From Jiangella anatolica (GTDB lineage: Bacteria > Actinomycetota > Actinomycetes > Jiangellales > Jiangellaceae): DNA of 64,000 nt. The notes under the pieces are model-generated. The model searched no databases, was not told the DNA's origin, and saw only the letters and a program-made list of their open reading frames with translations. Below are positions 26,071 to 34,181 of the stretch, piece after piece. The translations under genes were made by a program, and so were the position numbers. Location: positions 46,182-110,181 of the forward strand of contig NZ_POTW01000010.1 in NCBI RefSeq assembly GCF_003236295.1. Reading direction: 5' to 3'. Position 1 is the first letter of the stretch; the number at the start of each line of letters is the position of its first letter.

Positions 26071-26682
26071 TCAGTCCAGGGCACCGCCGGCCGACGCCAG
26101 CAGAGGCATCATCCTGGCGGCCACGATCGGCGCGCCAGCACGCTCCAGCGCCGCCATGGTCGATGCGTCCGTGGCGCCGCGCAGCCGGGCAACGGCGGTC
26201 GCGTGTACGGAAAGCATCTGCGCCGGGTACTCGGCGATCAGAACACTCAACAGCGCATCGGGCGTCATCACCTCGAACCCGAGCGCCCCCGCGACTTCCT
26301 CCGGGAAGTCCTTCGTGTTCGCCGTGCACAGGACGGTGGCCTCCGCAGCGACGGCAGCGGCGATCACATGACGGTCGTCCTCGTCAGGCAGCGCCAGCTC
26401 GGACAGCCGCTCGTGATCCTCGAGTGTCGGCTCGACCTCGGCATACGGGAACGCGCGGTTCATCGCGGCCGCGAGGCGCGCACCGGATTCGACTGTGAAG
26501 CCAGCGACCTTCGCCGCCAGATGTTCGGTGACCTCGTCGAGAATCCGCCGGCTCCACGCGATGGCGATGATCTCTTCATCAGCGGCGTAGAGCAGGTAGT
26601 CACGCAGGACGCGCGAGTACAGGACGTTGGCGTCGACCAGTACGACCCGGACCATGCCCGGCAGGTCGAGATCGTCGGTCAC
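26071..26682 (-). CDS. PIN-domain toxin (VapC-like ribonuclease)
   Basis: 203 residues from GTG 26682, which overlaps the antitoxin stop (GTGA). PIN acidic residues are seen in VLVDANVLYS, Glu in RRILDEVTEHL, Asp in ALPDEDDRHVIAAA and NTKDFPEEV, the usual D-E-D-D layout of metal-dependent RNases. It is longer than classical VapC (about 130 residues), with an extra C-terminal helical region after residue 150. Expected to cleave RNA unless bound by the upstream partner; it could stabilise the element in the host. Confidence 0.85.
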   Translation of the reverse strand: MTDDLDLPGMVRVVLVDANVLYSRVLRDYLLYAADEEIIAIAWSRRILDEVTEHLAAKVAGFTVESGARLAAAMNRAFPYAEVEPTLEDHERLSELALPDEDDRHVIAAAVAAEATVLCTANTKDFPEEVAGALGFEVMTPDALLSVLIAEYPAQMLSVHATAVARLRGATDASTMAALERAGAPIVAARMMPLLASAGGALD

Positions 26683-27062
26683 TCGGCAAGGCCCAGCTCG
26701 TTCTGCAACCCGGCAAGATCCTCCAACGCTGCCCGACGCCGTGGACGCTCGGCGTCGAGGAACGCCCGGATGGAGGAGACTCGGATGCGGTGATGGGCGC
26801 CGACCATACGGAAGTCGAGCACGCCCTGGTCCATCAGCTTGCGGACCTGTGGCCGCGACATTCCCAGCAGCTCAGCGGCCTCGCTCGGAGTGACTTCGGC
26901 ATGTCCACGGGTGAGGAGAACCTGCTGTCCGCGAGCGCGCGCGTCGACCACACGTGCGAGCAGCTCCGCCGTCTCGCGAGAGAGCGACACCTGCACCTCA
27001 TCGCCGCCGGCGTCCAGAGCACGGTGGACCGCCTCGACGTCGCGTGCGAGCAGCTCTGTCAT
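26679..27062 (-). CDS. Antitoxin with excisionase-type HTH, partner of the PIN toxin
   Basis: 127 residues. The central part TPSEAAELLGMSRPQVRKLM with GAHHRIRVSSIRAFL is a MerR/excisionase-type DNA-binding domain; flanking helices (N-terminal LSRETAELLARVV, C-terminal LEDLAGLQNELGLAE) should bind the toxin. The gene order antitoxin-toxin with a 4-bp overlap is typical. Direct repeats next to its promoter suggest autorepression. Confidence 0.82.
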   Translation of the reverse strand: MTELLARDVEAVHRALDAGGDEVQVSLSRETAELLARVVDARARGQQVLLTRGHAEVTPSEAAELLGMSRPQVRKLMDQGVLDFRMVGAHHRIRVSSIRAFLDAERPRRRAALEDLAGLQNELGLAE

Positions 27063-27071
27063 CTCGCCACC

Positions 27072-27107
27072 CCATCTGCTTCAACTGAACCATCTGCAAC
27101 AACTATA
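27072..27107 (-). promoter_or_regulatory. Promoter and direct-repeat operator of the PIN toxin-antitoxin operon
   Basis: A -10 hexamer TATAGT reads on the minus strand at 27107-27102. Two exact copies of GCAGATGG (plus-strand CCATCTGC at 27072-27079 and 27090-27097), 18 bp apart, lie between it and the antitoxin ATG at 27062. They are the likely binding sites of the antitoxin. Confidence 0.55.
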
Positions 27108-27552
27108 CGCGCTCGGCCGAGCGACGAACGGATCACCGTTCGCCGCCACCGGCTGGGGCCGAAATCCGCGACGACAGGTGGGCCCAACGCACTTGACTCA
27201 TGCGCCCGGGCCAGGACCCGCCTACGTCCTTGCCTCGCCCCGAGATCCACGACGGGTCCAGCGCGACCTGGCAATGGAGCTGGAGCGGCCGCATCGTCCA
27301 CGACCCTATACACGGCCAGCCCCATCGTGAGCCCACACCGCCAGTCCTGGGCATGGCGCCACAGACCACCGGAAAGACAGACCAGCTGAGGGGTGTGCTA
27401 CCGATCTTGTCGGTGACACAATGCCGATGTGGTCGATCACCTCGGCCGGGTCAGCGCCGCCTTCGCGGCACTGCAACGCGGCGCAGCTCAGGTCGATGGA
27501 TGAACACCTGCAGTATCGCTTGCGGTCTCGCGTTCCCGTCGAGGGCTGAGGT
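27108..27552. other. Gene-poor stretch in element 2
   Basis: Open frames here are short and show no recognisable domain or codon bias. The segment near 27430-27505 could be a remnant of a coding region (a short helical frame reading VVDHLGRVSAAFAALQRGAA), but this cannot be supported further. The upstream promoter of the 27553 gene should lie here. Confidence 0.35.
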
Positions 27553-28500
27553 GTGAACAGCGAACGAAAGTCGACTAAGCCAGACAGGCGCGACTCAGGT
27601 ATCGCCCGAGGGTGGCACAGACTTGCGCATGCCTTTGGGAAACCGTGGTGGCAAGGGTTTGGCGCAATCATCGGCGTTGGTGCGCTGATACTGACAGGAA
27701 TTCAGCTATTTTCATCTCGTGACGACCCAGCTGAATCATCGAATCGTCCCGGCGAGTCGACAGCCGAGAATTCTGGCGACGTCGGCGATTGTTCCGCCGT
27801 CGGCCAGGGAAACACTGTCACTTGCGTGGAGGCTGATCCCTCTGAACCCAGTTACGCTGACCTTACTATTGGCCCGAGCTTTCCTCCCGACTACGTCGTG
27901 TTCGGCGACCCAGCGACCTTGCCGCCACCACCCGAACTCGCAGAGGAAGAACTGTTCGAAAGGTGCGAACCATGGGACGGCTGGCTGACTGAGAACTCAG
28001 GAGTGCTAGCATCGCCCGACTTTGACATTATGGTCGTAGGTGGCAAAAACGATCTGGTGGTCATTTCCGAGATTAGGAGTGTGCTCATAGGGAAGGATCC
28101 AGTCGCAGCGCCACCCTCAATCATCCGATGCAGCTACGGTGGTGGAGTCGAGCCAGGAATCGAGATCCACCTGAATACGGCGGAGCAATCGACCATTCTC
28201 ACGGACCTTGAATCCGGAGAATCTTCAGAGATGCCGCCCGCAACCGTCTCATTGTCGGAAGCTGGCGCTTTCGGCGCATCGATTATGGTAGCGTCCGAAC
28301 CGGGCTTTGTATATTCAGGATACTTTGAAATCACCTGCGCAGTGAACGGCGAGAACAGAGTCATCACCTACGGTAGTAGTGCCGATCCAATAAAGTGGCT
28401 CGGCGGCGACAATTTCGCCTCATCTCAGGCAGTCTACGGCTGGAACCATATTACTCGTTCATGGGTGTTCGGGCTCGATCCCGAGTACCTCTTCCAATAG
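27553..28500 (+). CDS. Unknown membrane-anchored protein, AT-richer cargo
   Basis: 315 residues from GTG. A short basic cytoplasmic N-terminus (RDSGIARGWHRLAHAFGKPWW) is followed by one membrane helix (GFGAIIGVGALILTGIQLF, about residues 35-53) and a large extracytoplasmic domain that is acidic, Ser/Pro-rich near the membrane and contains several Cys (CSAVGQGNTVTC, FERCEPW, IIRCSY, FEITCAV), suitable for disulfides. Base composition and codon use are clearly less GC-biased than the chromosome, a sign of recent transfer. No family is recognised. It has a stalked surface-protein layout. Confidence 0.75.
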   Translation: MNSERKSTKPDRRDSGIARGWHRLAHAFGKPWWQGFGAIIGVGALILTGIQLFSSRDDPAESSNRPGESTAENSGDVGDCSAVGQGNTVTCVEADPSEPSYADLTIGPSFPPDYVVFGDPATLPPPPELAEEELFERCEPWDGWLTENSGVLASPDFDIMVVGGKNDLVVISEIRSVLIGKDPVAAPPSIIRCSYGGGVEPGIEIHLNTAEQSTILTDLESGESSEMPPATVSLSEAGAFGASIMVASEPGFVYSGYFEITCAVNGENRVITYGSSADPIKWLGGDNFASSQAVYGWNHITRSWVFGLDPEYLFQ

Positions 28501-28843
28501 TGCGGGCGTCTCCACCCCAGGCTGGCCATGGCCCGCGCGACTTACTCTTCGCCCGCCGCGAGTGTTGGACGGAAACATGCGGCATGGATGCTGGCTTGCT
28601 CGCCGAGATGGCCATGCGCCCCTGCCGGCGCTGCGTCGCGTGTTGCAACACGCGCGCGTCGTATTGCGGCGCCCGTGCAACACCGGTGCAACCGCGCGCC
28701 GCACGGCGCCCGCGCGACCGGGGATGCTGGCCCCCGAGCCGGACAAGTGCAAGACGTGTGTCATTGATAACAACAAGATCAGCGGGTACTCAGGCTCGGC
28801 CGGTCCAAGGCAACGCTCGGATGGAGCGTTACGCCGGAACGTC
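28501..28843. other. Intergenic segment upstream of HNH-like gene
   Basis: No gene with support. It contains several short GC-rich repeats of the kind GTTGCAAC and GTGCAAC around 28640-28695. A longer in-frame extension of the downstream gene into this region is Arg/Ala-rich, out of character, and is not accepted. Confidence 0.35.
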
Positions 28844-29692
28844 ATGGACGGATACGATGGTTTTGTGGCAGCCAAGCAGGTCAGTCGGAGCTTCGCCGGT
28901 CGTGAATGCTTCGCCTCCCGTCTGGGTGGATGCTCGGACAAGATGTCCGGCGAGCACTACGTCAGCGACAGCATTCTTCGCATGCTCGGCGCGACGAACA
29001 TCTCCACACGGGACTACCCGTGGAACGTTGACGGCGAACTGAAGACGGTCGGAATCTCGTCCTTCAAGACTAAGGTCCTATGCCAGGAGCACAATTCGGC
29101 ACTCTCCAAGGCGGATGAGGCCGCCAAGGCGTTCGCCATGGCCCTGGCGTGGGCAGGACTACAGATCCGCACCTCGGTCGAGTTCGAGTCCGCATCCGAA
29201 GTCCTGAGCGTTGACGGCGATCAGCTCGAGCGATGGGTACTCAAGACGCTCGTAGTGCACCAGCTTGCATCCGTGCTCAAGGATAACGGGAAGCCCGTTG
29301 CGACTTTGGACCGAACGCAAGCCGTCGACCTTCTTTTCGGCCAGCGCCCGTGGCCACCAGGTTGGGGGCTCTATGTCTCGCGTACGGCGAGCGATCCACT
29401 GACGAAGGAATCTGTTCGCGCGCCGTGGGGCGGCATTCAACCGCTCGTCCGCAAGGATGGCGAGCTGATCGGCGGTCTGGTATGGCTCGGAGGAGTGGCT
29501 CTTGCGCTCGCGTTGTTCCAACCCGCTCCAGACGAAACTCGCGGACCGTTCGCGAACGCGGTCTATCGGCCCGGCGCCGTGGCGTTCCGCACGCGGGGCT
29601 TCGATAAGGGCGCCGTCCTCCTGTGGTCGGATAGCGCACACCATGAGCAGGTGATCATGTCGGTCACGTTCAAGAAGATCGGCGAGCCATAG
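28844..29692 (+). CDS. HNH-endonuclease-like protein of unknown role
   Basis: 282 residues from ATG 28844. The N-terminal part has the signature CFASRLGGCSDKMSGEHYVS followed by DSILRMLG and, some 40 residues later, VLCQEHNSALSKADEAA. The pattern C-x7-C ... EH ... C-x2-HN resembles HNH-like nuclease domains in mobile elements (first Cys pair, central His, LC..HN). The C-terminal 180 residues have no known domain; one hydrophobic segment (LIGGLVWLGGVALALALF) may be buried. Its role could be defence or element transfer; the nuclease call needs a profile search. Confidence 0.6.
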   Translation: MDGYDGFVAAKQVSRSFAGRECFASRLGGCSDKMSGEHYVSDSILRMLGATNISTRDYPWNVDGELKTVGISSFKTKVLCQEHNSALSKADEAAKAFAMALAWAGLQIRTSVEFESASEVLSVDGDQLERWVLKTLVVHQLASVLKDNGKPVATLDRTQAVDLLFGQRPWPPGWGLYVSRTASDPLTKESVRAPWGGIQPLVRKDGELIGGLVWLGGVALALALFQPAPDETRGPFANAVYRPGAVAFRTRGFDKGAVLLWSDSAHHEQVIMSVTFKKIGEP

Positions 29693-29818
29693 CCGACGTC
29701 GGCGCTACGGTTGCCGACAGCAGCCGAGGTCCTGCCCACGGCTGCGGCGCCGTGCAAGCATCTCGTCCAGGGCACCGCTGAGAAGTCGACGAGCTAAGGC
29801 GGTCGGAGGCGCAGCCCG

Positions 29819-29847
29819 CCCGGTGTCGTCGATTCGACGACACCGGG
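29819..29847. terminator. Perfect 13-bp hairpin between convergent genes
   Basis: Arms CCCGGTGTCGTCG and CGACGACACCGGG with a 3-nt loop. It sits between the HNH-like gene (stop 29692, plus) and the integrase gene (stop 29867, minus). There is no T-run on either side, so it would act as a hairpin-only bidirectional terminator, as is common in actinobacteria. Confidence 0.65.
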
Positions 29848-29866
29848 CCGAGCGGTCGGCATTCAG

Positions 29867-31045
29867 CTAGGAGCGCCGGAAGGTCTGGTCGAGCAGGTCG
29901 GCGGTGACGGGGTTCACCATCTCGTTGCGGCGGATGTAGTGGTCGATGGTGATCTTGGGGTCGCTGTGGCCGAGCAGCTCAGCGGCGAGGTTGACGCCGG
30001 CGGCCTCGTTGACCGCGGTCGCGACGGTGCGGCGGAACGCGTGCGGGGTGGCGCCGTCGATCTCGGCCAGCTTCATGGCGCGGCGGAGCTGGCGCCGCAC
30101 GTTGTTCGGTGTCAGCGGTGTCCCGTTGCGGCTGCAGAACAGCAGCGCCTCCGGGGACCGCTCCCCCGTCAGCGCGAGCCGTTGGCGAACCGCTTCAGCC
30201 GCGAAGGACGGCAGCGCAACGGTCCGGCGCGACTTGGCAGTCTTCGGGTGATCCTGACGGTGTGCAGGCTCGCTACGGCGGGTCACGATCGTTCCGGCGA
30301 TCCGCAGCGTCGGAGGCGAGTCGGCGACGTCGACGTCGCAGCGCCGGATCGCTAGCACCTCCCCGATGCGGGCAGACGAACCGAGCATGACCTCGATGAT
30401 CTGGCCGAGCTGACCGTCGGGACGAGGGCCCGACCGCGACAGCCCGGACTCCCAGTGCCGGACTGCGGCGCGGACGGCGTCGACCTCGGCCACGGTGAGC
30501 GCATCCGGAGTCGACGGGGTGCGGTGCAGGCGGGCGATGTGGTCCATCGGGTTCCTGGGGATGATCTCGTGCCGTACCGCCAGCGCGAGTGCCAGCCGGA
30601 GCACGACGCGGGCGTGCTTGGCGCGGCTGTAACTCTGTTTCGCGAGATGCTTGATGAACCGGTCGCACCTGGCAACGCCGATCTCGCGGAGCGTGAGCTC
30701 GGCGAACGCCGGCAGGACGAGGGTGCGCATGTCCCGCTCGTAGAGCTTCCGCGTGGACGGCGACAGCCGGTCCTCGAGGTCGAGGTCTTCTAGCCAGTAC
30801 TCCACGAGTGCGGGGAACCCGCTGTCCGGTGTGAGCGCGGTGAAGGACCCCTGGAACAGCGACCGCTCGGACAGCTTCACCTTCAATGCCCGTTCGGCGG
30901 CGCGCACGGTGTCGGCGGTGGCCTGGACGATACGCGTCTTGCCGTCCCAGTCGCGGTAGCGGGTGCGCGCCTCGAATCGCCCGCGAGAAGTCTTTCGGGT
31001 GGTGATCTCACCGAAGGTGCCGATCGGCAGCCGGGGCCTAGGCAT
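29867..31045 (-). CDS. Tyrosine integrase of element 2
   Basis: 392 residues. The N-terminal arm-binding domain (TTRKTSRGRFEARTRYRDWDGKTR) is followed by a SAM-like core-binding domain and a catalytic domain with Arg in SSARIGEVLAIRR, a Lys near KTAKSRRTV, HAFRRTVAT (HxxR), GHSDPKITIDHY with His and the nucleophilic Tyr. It reads away from the middle att site, 408 bp from it, with the excisionase gene in between. It should catalyse integration of element 2 into the tRNA-Pro 3' end. Confidence 0.93.
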   Translation of the reverse strand: MPRPRLPIGTFGEITTRKTSRGRFEARTRYRDWDGKTRIVQATADTVRAAERALKVKLSERSLFQGSFTALTPDSGFPALVEYWLEDLDLEDRLSPSTRKLYERDMRTLVLPAFAELTLREIGVARCDRFIKHLAKQSYSRAKHARVVLRLALALAVRHEIIPRNPMDHIARLHRTPSTPDALTVAEVDAVRAAVRHWESGLSRSGPRPDGQLGQIIEVMLGSSARIGEVLAIRRCDVDVADSPPTLRIAGTIVTRRSEPAHRQDHPKTAKSRRTVALPSFAAEAVRQRLALTGERSPEALLFCSRNGTPLTPNNVRRQLRRAMKLAEIDGATPHAFRRTVATAVNEAAGVNLAAELLGHSDPKITIDHYIRRNEMVNPVTADLLDQTFRRS

Positions 31046-31051
31046 CGCGGA

Positions 31052-31270
31052 TCATCCCGCCCCGGGCTCGCGCTGCGCGGCCAGCCATGCCCGGACGTCC
31101 GAGACCGCGAACTTGAGCCGCTTCCCGAACTTGTACGCCGGCGGACCCTTGCCGTTCGTGCGCCAGTCGTAGATCGTCGTCACCGGGACGCCGAGGTAGG
31201 CGGCCAGCTCCTCGATGTCGATCAGTGGTTCCAGGCCCCACCGGCCCGAAGGCTTCGCCATGTCGTCCAT
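31052..31270 (-). CDS. Excisionase/HTH protein of element 2
   Basis: 72 residues from ATG 31270 (MDDMAKPSG) or 69 from ATG 31261. The body LIDIEELAAYLGVPVTTIYDWRTNGKGPPAYKFGKRLKFAVSDVRAWLAAQ is a MerR-like winged-helix excisionase. Its stop lies 6 nt upstream of the integrase ATG, so both are one transcript. It should bias recombination toward excision. Confidence 0.88.
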   Translation of the reverse strand: MDDMAKPSGRWGLEPLIDIEELAAYLGVPVTTIYDWRTNGKGPPAYKFGKRLKFAVSDVRAWLAAQREPGAG

Positions 31271-31373
31271 GCCGGTCAGGTGCGTGGCCGACGCCCTGAC
31301 GATCGGGGGCATCGGCAGCCGACCCGCAGCAACCGAGCACGACGCGACCAAGCGCCGCCGAGCGGCGGGGTTT

Positions 31374-31391
31374 GCGATGGGTTTTCGATGG
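31374..31391 (+). repeat. Arm-type integrase site, right end of element 2
   Basis: GCGATGG at 31374-31380 and TCGATGG at 31385-31391 with 4 bp between, the same spacing and orientation as at 26035-26052. It lies 62 bp from the middle att core. Confidence 0.6.
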
Positions 31392-31452
31392 GCGGTTCAA
31401 ATTCCACCTGCCAGGAAGGTCCTGGGAACCGCCAGCTACCAGGACCGATCTG

Positions 31453-31493
31453 TCGGGCTGACAGGATTTGAACCTGCGACCCCCTGACCCCCA
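31453..31493. repeat. Middle attachment site (41-bp tRNA-Pro copy)
   Basis: 41 bp identical to 44770-44810, that is the tRNA-Pro 3' end through the anticodon loop. It is shared as the right end of element 2 and the left end of element 1. Flanks on both sides differ from the tRNA locus. Confidence 0.9.
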
Positions 31494-31588
31494 GGTGAAC
31501 GGATATGCGTCTTCCCAGGTCAGAGCGCTTCCCTCATCGTGCGGCGGGCGTGCGTAGCGTGCACGGCGTGCCCCCGCGGACAGGTCGT

Positions 31589-31607
31589 TGGTCCAAACCT
31601 GGTCCAA
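31589..31607 (+). repeat. Arm-type integrase site, left end of element 1
   Basis: TGGTCCAA at 31589-31596 and 31600-31607, 3 bp apart. The same 8-3-8 arrangement is found at 44666-44684 inside the right end. It lies about 95 bp from the att core, so it is a strong candidate for a pair of integrase arm sites. Confidence 0.7.
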
Positions 31608-31728
31608 GGTTTCTGCCAGCTCGCGGCCCACCGGTACGCGTGCTCGACCACATCCCCGTACGCCCCCGGCCGGTGCGCGAACACCAGCCGGGGACTTGGC
31701 CCCACCTGATCAGACCAGGAGAGAACCC

Positions 31729-32178
31729 ATGCGGAACATACCGCGTCGACCGTCCACGATCACGTGGTCCTACGTTGTCGACGACACGACCGGCTACGTC
31801 CTGGCGGAGCGGCGCGAGAACGCCTCGCCGGTCGTTCGGCTCCACCTTGCCCCGTCCGGGCTGGAACGGGTCTTCGATCTCGACTTGACGCCGGGCGCTG
31901 CGCTCCTTTTCGCGGGCCAGCTCGCCGCCGTCGCTGATGCTGCCCGCCGCGTCGAGTACAGCTCCCCGGACGTGCTCGCGCACATGAACGCCACGTACCT
32001 GTTCGGGGTCGACGATGAGGAGATCACTCAGGAGCTGGTCGACCTGGCCGACTACCTTGGCTACTCACCCTTGGGGGCTGACGGCCAGCTCGTCGGCCGG
32101 GCCGACAAGGTCTTGCGCGCCCGACTCGGCCTCGACCCTGCCCCTCCCATCCACCACTCCTCCCCATCCCCCTCATAA
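31729..32178 (+). CDS. Unknown AICE protein
   Basis: 149 residues from ATG 31729 with AGGAGAG upstream. The sequence looks like a soluble alpha/beta protein: TITWSYVVDDTTGYVLAERR, VVRLHLAPSGLERVFDLDL, then a helical C-terminal half (ITQELVDLADYLGY). No family recognised. It is the first gene inside the left end of element 1, transcribed away from the att site, and is followed by a 700-bp non-coding region. Confidence 0.65.
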   Translation: MRNIPRRPSTITWSYVVDDTTGYVLAERRENASPVVRLHLAPSGLERVFDLDLTPGAALLFAGQLAAVADAARRVEYSSPDVLAHMNATYLFGVDDEEITQELVDLADYLGYSPLGADGQLVGRADKVLRARLGLDPAPPIHHSSPSPS

Positions 32179-32893
32179 CTGCCGCCCCAAGGCCGTAGCG
32201 GAGCGTGTCAAGGGTCGAGCTTGCTCGATCGCGTGCGACGGCCGAAGGCCGCCCTTGACTCGTGGAGTGGAGGCCGGACAATCACGGCATGAGGGGGTGG
32301 GACCGGACCGCCCAGCTCGGACGGGCACGGTTCGATCCCGGCGACCAGGACGACTCGATCTCGTCTCGTGGTCGACGGCGGACGCTCTGGCCGCGTGACT
32401 CGGCTGATTCGGACAGTGGCCGACGGGCCGTTGTTGGATCACCAGGCCGGTGACAAGTGAGACGAGTTCTCACTTCGTCGCCGGCCTGTCTGCGCTGCGG
32501 GCCGCCCGTCCCGGTCGCCCGGAACGGCCGAAGGCCGCACGCCCGGCGTGCCGGGCGGGCGGCTGCGGCGAGCGCAGCGAGCCGCCTTGACGGAGTAAAG
32601 AAAGTTCTCACCACGCCCCAGCGGTGCCGGGTGCCGGTGCCGGGCCGGGGCGGGCTTCGGTGGTGAGACACGGCGCTCGCAGGCCACTGGCCGGAGTTGA
32701 GGCGAGGGACTCCGGCTGGCCCGCTGCGCGGCCCGTAGACGGGTCGAGCCGCGCCGGGGGCCGCACCGGTCGGGCCGGTGGCTCGTTCGGCCGGTGCGGG
32801 CCAGTTCACAGGCTCCGCCGTCATGGTCGGTTGAGCGGCTCCGCCCACAGCCCGCGGCTCAAAGGCTCGAATCTTCCCGAGCGGTACTCCAGT
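32179..32893. other. Long non-coding region with inverted and direct repeats in element 1
   Basis: No supported gene in 715 bp. TCAAGGG (32208-32214) pairs with CCCTTGA (32252-32258) around two smaller hairpins. AAGTGAGA (32455-32462) is inverted as TCTCACTT (32468-32475). TCTCACCAC (32606-32614) is inverted as GTGGTGAGA (32660-32668), enclosing tandem GTGCCGG-type repeats near 32624-32645. The motif TCTCAC recurs. Such structure is expected of a cis-acting site: a replication origin, single-strand origin or conjugal transfer locus. Which one cannot be told. Confidence 0.5.
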
Positions 32894-33454
32894 TCACTCT
32901 CCATCCCAATTGAGCGCGGCCTGCTCTAGCGCAATTTTGGCGTTCCCGACAATGGTCCGATAATCCTGGAAGTCCGCCACGAACTTGGATGAGGTTTGTC
33001 CCGCCGCCGCAAGATTCAAATGGTTCGTCATTAGAATAAATTGCTCTTGGAGAGCATCCAACGTTTGCCTCGCAGCAGGGTTGCGAACGGAAAGGCGGGC
33101 GCGAGTGAGCAATGCCCAGAACGCATCGGTGTCTTGATGAAACTCTCGCACGCGAGCGGCATCTAGCTTCGCTCCATTCTGGGCGGCCTCGTAGGCCACT
33201 GAAAGGTTGGCGATCGCGGTAGCCCACCGCTGGAGCGCGGTTAGGAGGTCCGCTATCACATCCCGGTCGTGCTGAACCCGCATGGCCTTCTCGGATTCCC
33301 GTAAGCGTCGATCCTCCTTCCTCGTAGTCCAGACGTGCTGGAGGAAGGAGCTGAACAACACAAGAACGCCGCCCACCACAACGGGTGCCATGTCCGTTGC
33401 CACATCGGCAACGGAGATGTCCGATGATGCTAAACACGAGGTCTGGTCGCTCAT
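32894..33454 (-). CDS. Unknown protein with one N-terminal membrane helix
   Basis: 186 residues from ATG 33454 (189 if the ATG at 33463 is used). Membrane helix MAPVVVGGVLVLFSSFLQHVW (about residues 25-45), then a long helical cytoplasmic domain beginning with charged TTRKEDRRLRESEKAM and rich in Ala/Leu/Gln. Several Asn/His-rich helices follow (ILMTNHLNLAAAG). No family recognised; the layout resembles small membrane-anchored helical effector proteins. Transcribed in the same direction as the next membrane protein gene, 56 bp away. Confidence 0.65.
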   Translation of the reverse strand: MSDQTSCLASSDISVADVATDMAPVVVGGVLVLFSSFLQHVWTTRKEDRRLRESEKAMRVQHDRDVIADLLTALQRWATAIANLSVAYEAAQNGAKLDAARVREFHQDTDAFWALLTRARLSVRNPAARQTLDALQEQFILMTNHLNLAAAGQTSSKFVADFQDYRTIVGNAKIALEQAALNWDGE

Positions 33455-33509
33455 GAATCGCATGATATGGCAGCCCTTCCATCAGTCTCGTCAAGAATTG
33501 GAGGTTCAC

Positions 33510-34181
33510 TTAATCCGACTGATCCCTTTTCTGATCGCCAGCCTGTAACGCTTGCCGTTCTGCCTCATCAGTGAATGGCTTATAGGGAGCATCCGGTGAA
33601 TCTGGCTCCCAAGTCCAGGCGTAGAATCGGTCGACCAGGCTAGGAGGCTTATTCTTCTTGCGCTTTTCGCGCTCGACGCCCCAAAGGTACAACTTGACCA
33701 TTGGCGCTCGGAGTGGCGGGATCGTTGTTGTCATAATCCACCGCTGCGCGCGTTTACGGCGCATAACGAGCTCGAACCCGAGGGCCCAACCAGCGGCCGC
33801 CGCGCCAAAGACGTAGCTCCAGTAGAAGCCCGGGCGATCGAATGGGTTGCCTTCGGGACGGATCCGGATTGCACCCTCGACGATTAGAACGCCGCCGACT
33901 GCGGCGAAGAGGGCCATTTTGAAGGCACTAACAAATGCCCGGGGTCGCCGCTTACGCAACCGAATGTGCGCGGCCAGCTCCTCGGCAAGCTCGTGGATGA
34001 CGCTCGTGAGTCGATCTCTGGTCTCGCCGGCGTCAACTTCCTCACGAGTCTTGACCAAGCCGTCGATCTGCCGACGCAACCGAGCTGGCTTCGTCAGCTC
34101 GTTCAGGGCGGTCACCAAGCCCGCAGCGCCAGCGGTGCCAACGACCGCCGCGCCTAACGCAACGAGTAGTTCCCAGGTCAT
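33510..34181 (-). CDS. Unknown membrane protein with coiled helical domain
   Basis: 223 residues. Helix 1 (LLVALGAAVVGTAGAAGLVTAL) at the N-terminus, then a charged helical stretch (LRRQIDGLVKTREEVDAGETRDRLTSVIHELAEEL), two more membrane helices (FKMALFAAVGGVLIVEGAI and FYWSYVFGAAAAGWALGFELV) and a basic C-terminal tail with EREKRKKNKPP. No family recognised. It lies directly upstream of the 32894 gene on the same strand; the two may form one membrane system. Confidence 0.68.
   Translation of the reverse strand: MTWELLVALGAAVVGTAGAAGLVTALNELTKPARLRRQIDGLVKTREEVDAGETRDRLTSVIHELAEELAAHIRLRKRRPRAFVSAFKMALFAAVGGVLIVEGAIRIRPEGNPFDRPGFYWSYVFGAAAAGWALGFELVMRRKRAQRWIMTTTIPPLRAPMVKLYLWGVEREKRKKNKPPSLVDRFYAWTWEPDSPDAPYKPFTDEAERQALQAGDQKRDQSD

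Larger units (their letters stand above)
25871..31493. mobile_element. Integrative element 2 (about 5.6 kb) in tRNA-Pro, without transfer genes
   Basis: It is bounded by direct repeats of the tRNA-Pro 3' end (25871-25904 and 31453-31493). It encodes integrase and excisionase next to the right end, a PIN toxin-antitoxin pair next to the left end, and two cargo genes of visibly lower GC. Paired repeats GCGATGG lie just inside both ends. No Rep, TraB or phage structural gene is present, so it would need help to move between cells: a mobilizable island, satellite or decayed AICE. Confidence 0.8.

Noticed and set aside
28562..28843. Upstream in-frame extension of the HNH-like gene
   Set aside because: The extension is Arg/Ala/Pro-rich with repeats and differs from the codon use of the body of the gene; ATG 28844 is a better start.
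32455..32668. Repeat cluster as a CRISPR array
   Set aside because: Repeats are short, inverted rather than regularly spaced direct repeats, and no cas genes are present anywhere in the window.
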